Assembly: GCA_018823745.1 (NCBI GenBank)
Contig: JAHJHR010000017.1
Location: 248,001 to 312,000, forward strand
Length of the DNA: 64,000 nucleotides
Direction: 5' to 3'
Source: Alphaproteobacteria bacterium
GTDB lineage: Bacteria > Pseudomonadota > Alphaproteobacteria > Oceanibaculales > Oceanibaculaceae
Each line of letters opens with the position of its first letter. Positions within the stretch are counted from its first letter, which is position 1. Below, piece after piece: positions 52,104-61,575 of this stretch. The notes beneath the pieces are model-generated. The model did not search any database and had not been told where the DNA came from. It saw nothing but the letters and a program-made list of their open reading frames with translations. The translations under genes were made by a program, and so were the position numbers.

Positions 52104-52523
52104 ATGATCCAGGTCGGCGACACCATTCATATCCCAGAAGACGAGATCGGCATCACCTTCATCCGCGCCGGCGGGCCCGGCGGGCAGAATGTGAACAAGG
52201 TCTCCAGCGCGGTTCAGCTGCGATTCGACATGCGCAATTCCCCTTCCCTGCCGGAACGAATGAAGCCCCGCCTGGCCCGGATCGCCGGCAGCCGCCTGAC
52301 CAAGGATGGCGTGATCGTGCTGACCGCGACCCGCTTCCGCACGCAGGAAGCCAATCGCCGGGATGCTGTCGCCCGCCTTGCCGAGATGATCGAGCAGGCC
52401 AGCCTGCAACCGAAATTCCGCGTCCCTACCCGGCCCAGCCTGGGCGAAAAACGCCGCCGGCTTGACAGCAAAGGTAAGCGCTCCGGCGTGAAGCGCCTGC
52501 GCGGCACACCCTCGGACGAATGA
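52104..52523 (+). CDS. arfB: Alternative ribosome-rescue factor ArfB
   Basis: A 139-residue peptidyl-tRNA hydrolase (YaeJ/ICT1 family) that frees stalled ribosomes. The catalytic GGQ is at residues 26-28 in RAGGPGGQNVNKVSSAVQLR, and a basic tail (RRRLDSKGKRSGVKRLRG) enters the empty mRNA channel, as in active ArfB. Full family length. It follows the PAS gene by 26 bases; a 124-base gap follows before the next start. Confidence 0.92.
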   Translation: MIQVGDTIHIPEDEIGITFIRAGGPGGQNVNKVSSAVQLRFDMRNSPSLPERMKPRLARIAGSRLTKDGVIVLTATRFRTQEANRRDAVARLAEMIEQASLQPKFRVPTRPSLGEKRRRLDSKGKRSGVKRLRGTPSDE

Positions 52524-52647
52524 TTTCTCTGAAAATTCTGCCCGCCTGATCGTCTTATATCCAGAACGCAGTTGAGACGCATTATCATATGCGCCATAAA
52601 GACTGCCAAACGCGAATAGCGATTATTTGCAAATCAAAGGATATCCG

Positions 52648-53430
52648 ATGCGATCGATGACCAAGCAGCCCCGGCTGGGTGCCTTACTGGCCCCCACTCT
52701 GATAGCCTCGGCCCTGATGGCCCCGATGCTGGTGGCTTTTGCCCTGTCCGCAAGCCCGGCTTCGGCGCATCAGGTGTGGATCGAGCAGAAGGACGGTGGC
52801 GCCCAGCTCTATTTCGGGGAGTTCGGGGATAATCTGCGCGAGGTTTCGCCCGGCCTGCTGGACCGCTTCACCAAGCTGGATGCCTCGCTGCTGACCAACG
52901 CCGGCCCGCGCGCCCTGACCCCGGAAAAGGGCGACAAGTTCTTTGCCCTGGACGCAAAGCCCGGCAAGAGCGAGAGCATCATCGCCGCCGAGACCGCCTA
53001 CCCCGCCTTCGAGCGCAAGGAAGGCGAGAAGACGATCCGTACCGTCTGGACCCCCGCCGCGCGCTACATCAGCGATTTCAGCGCCCGGACGGCAAGTCTG
53101 GCTCTTGATATCGTCCCGACCGGCAAGATCGAGGGTGGCGCCATCGAGATGCAGGTCAGCTTCAAGGGTGAGCCGCTGCCCAAGGCCAAGGTCGAGGTTA
53201 CGGCCCTGTCCGGCTGGGCCCGGACGCACCTCACCGACGAGGCCGGCAAGTTCAGCATCACCCTGCCCTGGAAGGCGCTCTATGTCGCCGAGGTTCAGCA
53301 CACCGACAAAACCGCCGGCGAGCGTGCTGGCGAGAAATACGATGCTGCCATGTATGTGACCAGCCTGTCCTTCATCCCGGCAGAGGGACTTGATTCCCCG
53401 CCGCCGCCACCGGCCGCAAAGCCGAACTGA
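52648..53430 (+). CDS. DUF4198 family secreted protein
   Basis: A 260-residue periplasmic protein. Residues 1-38 make a long signal peptide (core LIASALMAPMLVAFALSASP, cut after ASA-H), so the mature protein begins with HQVWIEQKDGGAQLYFGEFG, the DUF4198 start whose N-terminal His may bind metal. The C-terminal part is a beta domain (KAKVEVTALSGWARTHLTDE). A TTG seven codons upstream is rejected for ATG 52648 with its AAAGGA site. First gene of an iron-uptake type unit with two small membrane proteins and a PepSY reductase. Confidence 0.75.
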   Translation: MRSMTKQPRLGALLAPTLIASALMAPMLVAFALSASPASAHQVWIEQKDGGAQLYFGEFGDNLREVSPGLLDRFTKLDASLLTNAGPRALTPEKGDKFFALDAKPGKSESIIAAETAYPAFERKEGEKTIRTVWTPAARYISDFSARTASLALDIVPTGKIEGGAIEMQVSFKGEPLPKAKVEVTALSGWARTHLTDEAGKFSITLPWKALYVAEVQHTDKTAGERAGEKYDAAMYVTSLSFIPAEGLDSPPPPPAAKPN

Positions 53431-53437
53431 CCGGGTG

Positions 53438-53758
53438 ATGGCAAGCCTGGCTTCGTCCTCCCTGTCGCCGCGCTGGCGAAACACTGCAGGGCTGATACTC
53501 CGCCTGCTGGTGGTGATTGGCGGCGGGTATTTCCTGACCGCCGCCTTGGTCTCGCTGGGGGCGGCCGGCATGGCCGCCTTCGGCATGGCTGGCAGCGAGG
53601 CCGTCGTACTGGCGGCCATGCTGGGCTACCTCGTCTATCTGGGCATCGGGCTATGGGGCTTCGCCGAGCGGCGTCCCATGCCGCTGTATCTGGTCACTCT
53701 GGGTGGGGCGGTACTGGCGCAGGGGCTGGTCTATTGGCTGAGCCGGATGGGGAATTGA
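53438..53758 (+). CDS. Small membrane protein, DUF3649-like (iron uptake)
   Basis: A 106-residue inner-membrane protein with three helices (about 15-40, 48-70, 77-100). NTAGLILRLLVVIGGGYFLT at the start and the small-residue-rich middle fit the DUF3649 family found next to PepSY iron reductases. GTG 53435 is also an in-frame start one codon earlier. One base separates its stop from the PepSY gene start, so they are coupled. Confidence 0.65.
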   Translation: MASLASSSLSPRWRNTAGLILRLLVVIGGGYFLTAALVSLGAAGMAAFGMAGSEAVVLAAMLGYLVYLGIGLWGFAERRPMPLYLVTLGGAVLAQGLVYWLSRMGN

Positions 53759-53759
53759 G

Positions 53760-55286
53760 ATGGGATCAGGTTTCCGCGCATCGATGAACTGGCTGCATAC
53801 CTGGGCCGGTGTCGTGATCGGCGCCCTGCTCTTCGCCATTTTCTGGATGGGGACGCTGAGCGTTTTCGATCGCGAGATCGACCGCTGGATGATGCCGGCA
53901 AGCCGCCTGGCAGCCCCCGATACCGCCCCTTCGCTGGAGCAGTTGCGCAGCGTGATCGAACCGATGTCTGATGGCGGTGGGCAATGGTGGGTGATGATGC
54001 CAACGGACCGCGAACCGGCGGTCCGCGCCTCCTACAGCAAGGATGGCGTGAACAACCGGATACAGCTTGATCCGTCCAGCGGCGCCGTCTTGCCAAAAAA
54101 TGAAAGTCTTGGCGGCACGCGCTTCATCTATCCGTTCCACTACAGCCTGCATATCCAGCTGGCGAATATCGGGCGCTGGCTGGTCGGGCTGGCGGCCATG
54201 GGGATGCTGGCGCTGATCGTCACCGGCGTCATCATTCATGTGAAGATCTTCAAGGATTTCTTCACCCTTCGCACCGACAAGAAAGCGCCACGTATCGCGC
54301 TTGACCTGCATAACGTTACCGGCGTGCTCGGCCTGCCCTTCCATTTCCTGATCACCCTGTCCGGGCTGATCATCTTCATGACGGTGTATTTCCCGAATGC
54401 CTGGGAGGTCACCTTTCCCGACCGGAAAGCCTATTTCAACGAGGCGTTCGGACAGTATTCCCGGCCCAAGGCGGACCAGCCGGGCAAGGTCGGCTCGCTG
54501 GACTCCATGGCGGCGCAGGCACGCCAGATCTGGGAAGGCGGCGAGCCCTATTTCATCCGCATCTGGCACCCCAATGATGCCAATGCCTATGTCGAGATGC
54601 GGCGCGGCTTCCAGGATGCCGTGACGATGAATCTCGCTACGGTCTATTTCGACGGTTCGACTGGCGCCATTCTGGCGCGAAGCACGGCCAAGCCGGTGCT
54701 GTCTGTACAGCGTTTCATCTCCGGCATGCACTACATCCAGTTCCGGCACTGGACCCTGCGCTGGGTCTATTTCGCTCTCGGCCTCAGCGGCTGCGTGATG
54801 ATCGGCACCGGCTTCCTGTTCTGGCTGGAATCACGGCGCAAGCGCCACACCCAGCAGAAACTGGCCGGTGTGCGGGTCGTCGAGGGGCTGGCCATTGGCT
54901 CGACCACCGGCATTATCCTGGCGACGCTGGCCTTCTTCGTTGCCAATCGACTGCTGCCGGCCGGCATCGAAGACCGCGCCAGCCTGGAAGTCTGGGCCTT
55001 CTGTGTGGTCTGGGTCGCCGGCTTCCTCCATGCCTGGCTGCGCCGGGGCAAGGCCTGGGCCGATCAGGCCTGGGCGATTGCCGGGGCCGGCCTCCTCGCC
55101 GTGGTGCTGAATGCGCTGACCACCGGCGATCATCTGGTCCGCACAGTGTCATCCGGCCTGTGGTCGGTTGCCGGCATGGATATGGTCCTGCTGGCCGGGG
55201 CGGTCATTGCCGGACTCAGCGCCTGGCGCCTGTCGCGCAAGGCAGCACTCGCCAAACACCTTTCGGGCAGCGCCCAGCATGCCTGA
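53760..55286 (+). CDS. PepSY-associated transmembrane protein (ferrisiderophore reductase type)
   Basis: A 508-residue inner-membrane protein. The first helix is NWLHTWAGVVIGALLFAIFW, then a periplasmic PepSY part, FHYSLHIQLANIGRWLVGL, a LDLHNVTGVLGLPFHFLITL helix with His that may bind haem, and four more helices at the C-terminal half. Members such as FpvG reduce iron from siderophores in the periplasm. It is the core of the four-gene cluster 52648-55602. No TonB receptor or siderophore synthesis gene is in the window. Confidence 0.8.
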   Translation: MGSGFRASMNWLHTWAGVVIGALLFAIFWMGTLSVFDREIDRWMMPASRLAAPDTAPSLEQLRSVIEPMSDGGGQWWVMMPTDREPAVRASYSKDGVNNRIQLDPSSGAVLPKNESLGGTRFIYPFHYSLHIQLANIGRWLVGLAAMGMLALIVTGVIIHVKIFKDFFTLRTDKKAPRIALDLHNVTGVLGLPFHFLITLSGLIIFMTVYFPNAWEVTFPDRKAYFNEAFGQYSRPKADQPGKVGSLDSMAAQARQIWEGGEPYFIRIWHPNDANAYVEMRRGFQDAVTMNLATVYFDGSTGAILARSTAKPVLSVQRFISGMHYIQFRHWTLRWVYFALGLSGCVMIGTGFLFWLESRRKRHTQQKLAGVRVVEGLAIGSTTGIILATLAFFVANRLLPAGIEDRASLEVWAFCVVWVAGFLHAWLRRGKAWADQAWAIAGAGLLAVVLNALTTGDHLVRTVSSGLWSVAGMDMVLLAGAVIAGLSAWRLSRKAALAKHLSGSAQHA

Positions 55287-55602
55287 CATCCTGCTGCTGA
55301 CAGCCTTGCTGGCCGCCTGCTATGCCGGCTTTGCCCTTCTGGCCCTCAGCCAGGATCGCAACTGGGAGGCCGTGACCGGCGCGCGGCATCTGCCGCCGGG
55401 CCGCGCCCTGCCCCTGCGCCTTCTGGGCTACAGCCTGCTGGCCATCGGCCTGGCGCTGGCGTTGCTGCGCGATGGCGCCGGCTTCGGCAGCCTCCTCTGG
55501 GGCGTCAGCCTCAGCCTGGGCGCAATTGCCATTGTGGCGACGCTGACCTGGCGCCGGCGCTGGCTGCGCCCGCTGGCCCGGATCATCGCGCCGGCAGCCT
55601 AG
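55279..55602 (+). CDS. Small membrane protein, DUF3325-like (iron uptake)
   Basis: A 107-residue inner-membrane protein with three helices, MPDILLLTALLAACYAGFAL then ALPLRLLGYSLLAIGLALAL and SLSLGAIAIVATLTWRRRW. It matches the DUF3325 type that follows PepSY proteins in iron-uptake clusters. ATG 55279 overlaps the PepSY stop by 8 bases. Its TAG stop is part of CTAG, which is also the stop of the converging AhpD-like gene. Confidence 0.65.
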   Translation: MPDILLLTALLAACYAGFALLALSQDRNWEAVTGARHLPPGRALPLRLLGYSLLAIGLALALLRDGAGFGSLLWGVSLSLGAIAIVATLTWRRRWLRPLARIIAPAA

Positions 55603-56039
55603 GCGGGATGGGCGTAGCGGAAGCCCAGCGCGATGCGGTTCCAGGCATTGATCGTGGTGATCGCGAAGGTCAGCTTCACCGCCTCCTCCGCCGAAAAATG
55701 CGCCAGCAATTCCGCATAATCCTCATCCGCTGCCTGCCGGTCGGCGATCAGCGTCAGCGATTCGGTCCAGGCCAGTGCCGCGCGTTCCTTGGGCGTGTAA
55801 TAGGAGGACTCCTGCCAGCCCTCCAGCACCAGCAGGCGCTCCAGCTTCTCGCCCTTCTGCAGCGCCTCCTTGGTGTGCAGATGCAGGCAGAAGGCGCAGC
55901 GATTGATCTGCGATGCGCGAATCTTCACCAGTTCCAGCAGGATCGGGTCGATGCCGAAGCCGCGAATCTTTGTCTCCAGCTCGCGCATGGCCTGCACGGC
56001 CTCCGGGAAAACCTCAATCGGGCTGATCCGAGTGCTCAT
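55599..56039 (-). CDS. Carboxymuconolactone decarboxylase / AhpD-like protein
   Basis: A 146-residue cytosolic helical protein. The redox motif CAFCLHLHTKEA puts Cys48, Cys51 and His55 in the arrangement of AhpD-type alkylhydroperoxidases. The C-terminal helix is VKLTFAITTINAWNRIALG. It may reduce peroxides or disulfides rather than decarboxylate. Both ends are unusual only in sharing the CTAG stop with the gene opposite. Confidence 0.85.
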   Translation of the reverse strand: MSTRISPIEVFPEAVQAMRELETKIRGFGIDPILLELVKIRASQINRCAFCLHLHTKEALQKGEKLERLLVLEGWQESSYYTPKERAALAWTESLTLIADRQAADEDYAELLAHFSAEEAVKLTFAITTINAWNRIALGFRYAHPA

Positions 56040-56236
56040 ACCGCGTCTCCGTGCGTGGGGTGATGCCGATCATGGCGGATCATAGCAAGGCCATGTGAAA
56101 GCGCTACAGCCGCCACCCGCACGGGCCCTGCATCCGGCGCGGGGTCGGGATGCGGCGAAAATCCGTTCAAAAATTCCGCATGGCGACTAGACTTCGGCAT
56201 CGCCTCGCCAAGTGGCCCGTCAAGTGGAATGGATTG

Positions 56237-57784
56237 ATGAACGCTCAGCCCGCGAAAAAGATGGATGGCACGGTCATCCGTCTGCATGCCCTGGACAATG
56301 TTGTTGTCGCCCGCATCCCCGTCACCGCCGGCACGCCCGTGCCCGAGGAAGGCTTCACCGCCCTGGATGACGTGAAAGCCGGCTACAAGCTGGCCGCGAG
56401 CGATATCGTCAAGGGCGATCCGATCCGCAAATACAACACCACCATCGGCTTCGCCGCCGAAGACATCCCGACCGGCACCATGGTGCACAGCCATAACATC
56501 GTCTTCCGGGAATTCGACCGGGACTATGCCTATGCGCAGGATTACCGCCCGCTCGACATGGTGCCGGAAGCCGAGCGCGCGAGTTTCATGGGCATCGTGC
56601 GGCCGGATGGCCGGGTTGGGACGCGCAATTATATCGGCATCTTCTCGACCGTGAACTGCTCGGCCACCGTGGTTCATGGCGTTGCCGACTGGTTCACGCC
56701 CGAGCGGCTGGCCGAGTATCCCAATGTCGATGGCGTGGTCGCCTTCGCCCATCAGCTCGGCTGCGGCATGGAGCTGAGCGGCGAGCCGATGAACCTGCTG
56801 CGCCGGACCATGGCCGGCTATATCCGCCATCCCAACCTGGCCGCCGCCGTGATCGTCGGGCTGGGCTGCGAGCGCAACCAGATCGCCGGGCTGATGATCG
56901 AGCAGGGCCTGGAGGTTGGCGATAATCTGAAGACCTTCACCATGCAGGAGACCGGCGGTACGCGCAAAAGCATTGAGGCCGGCATCGAATCGGTGAAGGC
57001 GATGCTGCCGGAAGCCAACAAGGTCACCCGCCAGAAGGTGTCGGCCAGCCATCTCAGCGTCGGCCTGCAATGTGGCGGCTCCGACGGTTTCTCCTCGATC
57101 ACCGCCAATCCGGCGCTGGGTGCCGCGATGGACATCCTGACCCGCCATGGCGGCACGGCGATCCTGTCGGAAACGCCGGAAATCTATGGCGTCGAGCACA
57201 CGCTGACCCGCCGCGCCGTCAGCCAGGCCGTGGGCGAGAAGCTGATCGAGCGCATCCGCTGGTGGAAGGATGATTACAACAAGGGCCGCGACACCCAGAT
57301 CAACGGCGTGGTCAGCCCCGGCAACCAGATGGGCGGGCTGGCGAACATCTTCGAGAAGTCGCTCGGCTCCTCCATGAAGGGCGGCACCGGGCCGCTGATG
57401 GAGGTGTATAAATATGCCGAGCCGGTGAACGCCAAGGGCTTCGTCTTCATGGACACGCCGGGCTACGATCCGGTCTCCGCCACCGGGCAGGTTGCCGGCG
57501 GGGCCAATCTGATCGCTTTCACCACTGGCCGGGGCTCGATGTTCGGGGCAAAGCCGGTGCCGTCGATCAAGCTGGCCACCAACACGCCGATGTTCACCCG
57601 CCTGGAAGAGGATATGGACATAAATTGCGGGCTGATCATGGATGGCAAGGTCTCGATGCAGGAGATGGGGGAGCGCATCTTCCAGCTGCTGCTCGACACC
57701 GCCTCCGGCAAGCAGAGCAAGAGCGAGGAACTGGGCGTCGGCCGCTATGAATTCGTGCCCTGGCAGATCGGCGTCATGTCGTAA
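56237..57784 (+). CDS. UxaA-family sugar acid dehydratase (altronate/galactarate dehydratase)
   Basis: A 515-residue cytosolic enzyme. An N-terminal SAF domain (about 9-100) is fused to the catalytic domain: GIVRPDGRVGTRNYIGIFST, AFAHQLGCGMELSGEP, SVGLQCGGSDGFSSITANPA and FMDTPGYDPVSATGQVAGGA. These Cys- and Asp-bearing loops bind the metal that drives water loss from altronate, galactarate or similar acids. A 29-codon extension upstream is rejected for ATG 56237. It forms a unit with the cupin-like gene 29 bases on. Confidence 0.85.
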   Translation: MNAQPAKKMDGTVIRLHALDNVVVARIPVTAGTPVPEEGFTALDDVKAGYKLAASDIVKGDPIRKYNTTIGFAAEDIPTGTMVHSHNIVFREFDRDYAYAQDYRPLDMVPEAERASFMGIVRPDGRVGTRNYIGIFSTVNCSATVVHGVADWFTPERLAEYPNVDGVVAFAHQLGCGMELSGEPMNLLRRTMAGYIRHPNLAAAVIVGLGCERNQIAGLMIEQGLEVGDNLKTFTMQETGGTRKSIEAGIESVKAMLPEANKVTRQKVSASHLSVGLQCGGSDGFSSITANPALGAAMDILTRHGGTAILSETPEIYGVEHTLTRRAVSQAVGEKLIERIRWWKDDYNKGRDTQINGVVSPGNQMGGLANIFEKSLGSSMKGGTGPLMEVYKYAEPVNAKGFVFMDTPGYDPVSATGQVAGGANLIAFTTGRGSMFGAKPVPSIKLATNTPMFTRLEEDMDINCGLIMDGKVSMQEMGERIFQLLLDTASGKQSKSEELGVGRYEFVPWQIGVMS

Positions 57785-57813
57785 GCGATTACAAAGAAAA
57801 GGGAAGAAACACC

Positions 57814-58320
57814 ATGGGTTACACGCTTGAGCAATTCGCCGGCGATATCCGCGCCGCCCTGAAGGCGGATGCCGGGCCGGCCGGCCGCGAGAAGGTGCGG
57901 GAACTGACCGCCAAGGCGCTGCACGACACGGGCTTTGTCGCCGCCTGCTTCGAGAAGCCGGCCGTGAAGGAGCGCGAGGTGCTGTTCGAGGATGCGGAGC
58001 TGGGCTTCTGCGTCTGCCGCCATGTCTATGACGGGCCGAAGGGCGGTGCACCGCATGATCATGGCCCGACCTGGGCGATCTATGGCCAGGCCGTCGGCGA
58101 GACGGAGATGACCGACTGGCGCTATGTCGTGCCGCCGCAGGGCGACACGCCGGGCAAGGTGGAGAAGACACGCACCTACAGCCTGAAGCCTGGCGACGCC
58201 CATCTCTATGATATCGGCGCGGTCCATGCCCCGTTGCGCGCCGGCCCGACAAGGCTGATCCGCATCGAGGGCGTGAATACCGACACGGTCACCCGCACCG
58301 CCATCGAGCCGGTATCCTGA
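57814..58320 (+). CDS. Cupin-like metal-binding protein
   Basis: A 168-residue cytosolic protein. A helical N-terminus precedes a beta-barrel with APHDHGPTWAIYGQAVGETE (about 79-98), the His-x-His...Glu set of cupin motif 1, and GDAHLYDIGAVHAPLRAG of motif 2 with the third His. This resembles cysteine-dioxygenase-like or sugar-acid-associated cupins. Its place after the dehydratase suggests a role in the same sugar acid or a related step; no more precise call is possible. A strong terminator follows its stop. Confidence 0.65.
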   Translation: MGYTLEQFAGDIRAALKADAGPAGREKVRELTAKALHDTGFVAACFEKPAVKEREVLFEDAELGFCVCRHVYDGPKGGAPHDHGPTWAIYGQAVGETEMTDWRYVVPPQGDTPGKVEKTRTYSLKPGDAHLYDIGAVHAPLRAGPTRLIRIEGVNTDTVTRTAIEPVS

Positions 58321-58326
58321 CGGTCC

Positions 58327-58360
58327 GGGCGAGCGGCTGACAGTGCCGCTCGCCCTTTTT
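58327..58360 (+). terminator. Intrinsic terminator after the UxaA-cupin unit
   Basis: A perfect 11-base stem, GGGCGAGCGGC / GCCGCTCGCCC, with a 7-base loop and a five-T run immediately after it. The clearest terminator in the window. It ends just before the stop of the opposite RND gene. Confidence 0.92.
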
Positions 58361-58361
58361 G

Positions 58362-61300
58362 TCAGACCGCGTGCCGGGGTTCCTCGGCCATCGTTGATTC
58401 GCCCAGCGCCCGCAGCGGCCGGTTGCCGGCCAGGCGGCGGATCAGCACGTAGAACATCGGCGTCAGGAAAATGCCGAAGAAGGTGACGCCGATCATGCCG
58501 GAGAACACGGCCACGCCCATCGCCTGACGCATCTCCGCGCCGGCGCCGGTCGAGATCACCAGCGGCACCACACCCATGATGAACGCCATGGAGGTCATCA
58601 GAATCGGCCGCAGTCGCAGCCGGCTGGCCTCGATGGCCGCCTCCAGCGGGGTGCGGCCGGCCAGTTCCAGCTCGCGGGCGAATTCCACGATCAGGATGGC
58701 GTTCTTCGCCGACAACCCGACAAGCACGATCAGGCCAATCTGGGTGAAGACGTTGTTGTCACCCCCGGTCAGCCAGACACCCGCCATGGCAGCCAGCAGC
58801 CCCATCGGCACGATCAGGATGATCGCGATTGGCAGGGTCAGGCTTTCATACTGGGCAGCCAGCACCAGGAAGACCAGCAGCAGCGCCAGCGGGAACACCC
58901 ACATCGCCGAATTACCGGCCAGGATTTCCTGATAGGTCAGCTCCGTCCATTCATAATCCATGCCCTTGGGCAGGGTCTCCGCCGCGATCCGATCAATGGC
59001 GGCCTGTGCCTGACCGGTCGAGAATCCCGGCGCGGCACCGCCATTCACATCGGCCGACAGGAAGCCGTTATACCGCATGGCCCGTTCCGGCCCGGCACTG
59101 GCCTGCACCCGCAGCACGGCCGACAGTGGCACCATCTCGCCATGGCGGGAGCGCACCTGCAGCTTGCCGATATCCTCCGCCCGGGCGCGGAATTCCGCAT
59201 CGGCCTGGATACGCACCGAATAGGTGCGCCCGAACTTGTTGAAATCATTCACATAGAGCGAGCCGAGATAGATCTGCAGCGTCTCGAACACATCGGTCAC
59301 GGACACGCCCAGCTGGCGCGCCTTGGTGCGGTCGATATCGGCATAGAGCTGCGGCACATTGACCTGATAGCTGGAGAAGATGCCGGCCAGCTCCGGCGTC
59401 TGCCGCGCCTTGGCGACAAAGGCCTTGGTCGCCTCGTCCAGTGCGGCGTAGCCCTGGCCGGTGCGGTCCTCCAGCTGCAGCTTGAAGCCGCCAATCGTCC
59501 CCAGTCCCTGCACCGGCGGCGGCGGGAACATGGCGATGAAGGCTTCCTGGATGCCGGCAAATTTCTGGTTCAGCTGCATGGCGATGGCATTGCCGCTGAG
59601 TTCCGGGCTCTTACGCAGGTCGAAATCATCCAGCGCGACGAACACGATGCCGGAATTGGAACTGTTGGTGAAACCGTTGATCGACAGGCCGGGAAAGGCA
59701 ATGGAATCACGCACGCCCGGCTGTTGCAGGGCGATCTCGCCCATCTGGCGGATCACCTCTTCCGTGCGGTCCAGCGTGGCACCATCGGGCAGCTGCGCGA
59801 AGCCGACCAGGTACTGCTTGTCCTGGCCCGGCACGAAACCGCCCGGAACGCTCTTGAACAGGCCCGCCGTGGCCCCGACCAGCAGCAGATAGACCACCAT
59901 CATCAGCGCCTTGCGCGAGATGACACGGCGCACGCCACCGCCATAGGCAGCCGAGCCGCGGGCAAACCCTTTGTTGAAGCCGCGGAACAGCCAGCCGAAC
60001 ATCTTGTCCATGCCCCGGCTCAACGCATCCTTCGGGGCGTCATGGGATTTCAGCAGCAGGGCTGCCAGCGCCGGCGACAGCGTCAGCGAATTGATCGCCG
60101 AGATGATCGTCGAGATCGTGATGGTCAGCGCGAACTGCTTATAGAACTGGCCGGACAGGCCGGTGATGAAGGCCAGCGGCACGAAGACCGCCACCAGCAC
60201 CAGGGCAATCGCGATAATCGGGCCGGACACTTCGCGCATGGCGCGGTAGGTCGCCTCGACCGGGCTCAACCCCTCCTCGATGTTGCGCTCGACATTCTCG
60301 ACCACGACGATGGCGTCATCGACGACGATGCCGATGGCCAGCACCAGCCCGAACAGGGTCAGCGCGTTAATCGAGAAGCCGAAGACATGCATCACCGCAA
60401 AGGTGCCGACGATGGAAACCGGCACGGCCAGCAGCGGAATGATCGAGGCCCGCCATGTCTGCAGGAACAGGATGACCACCAGCACGACGAGCAGGACTGC
60501 TTCCAGCAGCGTCATCACCACGGCATCGATGGAGGCACGCACGAACTGGGTCGTGTCATAGACGATCTGGTATTCCACGCCTTCCGGCATGTTCTGCTGG
60601 ATTTCGTCCATGACCACGCGAACCTGGTCGGAAATCTCGATGGCGTTGGAGCCGGGCGACTGGAACACTGGCACGGCGACGGCAGATTTGTTGTTCAACA
60701 GGGAACGCAGCGCGTATTCAGCCGCCCCAAGCTCGATCCGGGCGATGTCCTTCAGCCGGGTAACCTGGCCGTCATCGCCGGATTTCACGATGATCTCGCC
60801 GAATTCCTCCTCGCTCTGCAGCCGGCCCTGGGCATTGACCGACAATTGCAGATCGACCCCCGGCACGCTGGGCGAGGCGCCGACGACGCCTGCCGCCGCC
60901 TGCACGTTCTGGGCGCGGATCTCAGCCACCACATCGCTGGCCGACAGGCCCAACTCGGCGACCTTCTGCGGGTCGAGCCAGACCCGCATCGAGTAGTCGC
61001 CGGAGCCGAACAGCTGCACCTGGCCGACGCCATCGATCCGGGCCAGTCGGTCCTTGACGTTCAGCAGCGCGTAATTGCGCAGATAGGTCATGTCGTAGCG
61101 GTCATTCGGCGACAGAAGATGCACGACCATCATCAGGTCGGGCGAGCTCTTGATCGTCGTCACGCCCAGTCGCCGCACCTCTTCCGGCAGGCGCGGCTCA
61201 GCCTGCGAGACCCGGTTCTGCACCAGCTGCTGCGCCTGGTCCGCATTGGTGCCCAGCTTGAAGGTGACGGTCAGCGTCATCAGACCGTCGGTGGTCGCCT

Positions 61301-61547
61301 GGCTGCTCATATAGAGCATGTCCTCGACGCCGTTGATGGCCTCCTCGATCGGAGTCGCCACGGTCTCGGCGATCACCTTCGGGTTGGCGCCGGGATAAGT
61401 GGCGCGCACGACGATCTGCGGCGGCACCACCTCCGGATATTCGGAGATCGGCATGGACCGCAGGGCGAGCAAGCCGCCGACGAAGATCAGGACCGAGAGC
61501 ACACCGGCAAAGATGGGGCGGTCGATAAAGAATTTAGACAGATTCAC
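58362..61547 (-). CDS. RND multidrug efflux pump inner-membrane subunit (HAE1 family)
   Basis: A 1061-residue AcrB/MexB-type transporter with twelve helices and two large periplasmic loops. The proton relay pair is in IGIVVDDAIVVVENVER, the central helix-4 Asp-Asp. The N-terminal FFIDRPIFAGVLSVLIFVGG and late VPLVISTGAGAEMRQAMGVA are hallmarks. It pumps drugs, solvents or bile-like compounds out using the proton gradient. Encoded after the fusion protein with a 69-base gap holding a hairpin. No outer-membrane channel gene is in this stretch, so a shared TolC-like channel is likely used. Confidence 0.93.
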   Translation of the reverse strand: MNLSKFFIDRPIFAGVLSVLIFVGGLLALRSMPISEYPEVVPPQIVVRATYPGANPKVIAETVATPIEEAINGVEDMLYMSSQATTDGLMTLTVTFKLGTNADQAQQLVQNRVSQAEPRLPEEVRRLGVTTIKSSPDLMMVVHLLSPNDRYDMTYLRNYALLNVKDRLARIDGVGQVQLFGSGDYSMRVWLDPQKVAELGLSASDVVAEIRAQNVQAAAGVVGASPSVPGVDLQLSVNAQGRLQSEEEFGEIIVKSGDDGQVTRLKDIARIELGAAEYALRSLLNNKSAVAVPVFQSPGSNAIEISDQVRVVMDEIQQNMPEGVEYQIVYDTTQFVRASIDAVVMTLLEAVLLVVLVVILFLQTWRASIIPLLAVPVSIVGTFAVMHVFGFSINALTLFGLVLAIGIVVDDAIVVVENVERNIEEGLSPVEATYRAMREVSGPIIAIALVLVAVFVPLAFITGLSGQFYKQFALTITISTIISAINSLTLSPALAALLLKSHDAPKDALSRGMDKMFGWLFRGFNKGFARGSAAYGGGVRRVISRKALMMVVYLLLVGATAGLFKSVPGGFVPGQDKQYLVGFAQLPDGATLDRTEEVIRQMGEIALQQPGVRDSIAFPGLSINGFTNSSNSGIVFVALDDFDLRKSPELSGNAIAMQLNQKFAGIQEAFIAMFPPPPVQGLGTIGGFKLQLEDRTGQGYAALDEATKAFVAKARQTPELAGIFSSYQVNVPQLYADIDRTKARQLGVSVTDVFETLQIYLGSLYVNDFNKFGRTYSVRIQADAEFRARAEDIGKLQVRSRHGEMVPLSAVLRVQASAGPERAMRYNGFLSADVNGGAAPGFSTGQAQAAIDRIAAETLPKGMDYEWTELTYQEILAGNSAMWVFPLALLLVFLVLAAQYESLTLPIAIILIVPMGLLAAMAGVWLTGGDNNVFTQIGLIVLVGLSAKNAILIVEFARELELAGRTPLEAAIEASRLRLRPILMTSMAFIMGVVPLVISTGAGAEMRQAMGVAVFSGMIGVTFFGIFLTPMFYVLIRRLAGNRPLRALGESTMAEEPRHAV

Positions 61548-61575
61548 GGTGTGGAACTCCCCACAATGCCCGAAG

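Noticed and set aside
56036..58252. 738-codon minus-strand frame opposite the UxaA-family gene and cupin gene
   Set aside because: No ribosome site, biased composition, and both opposite genes have family motifs.
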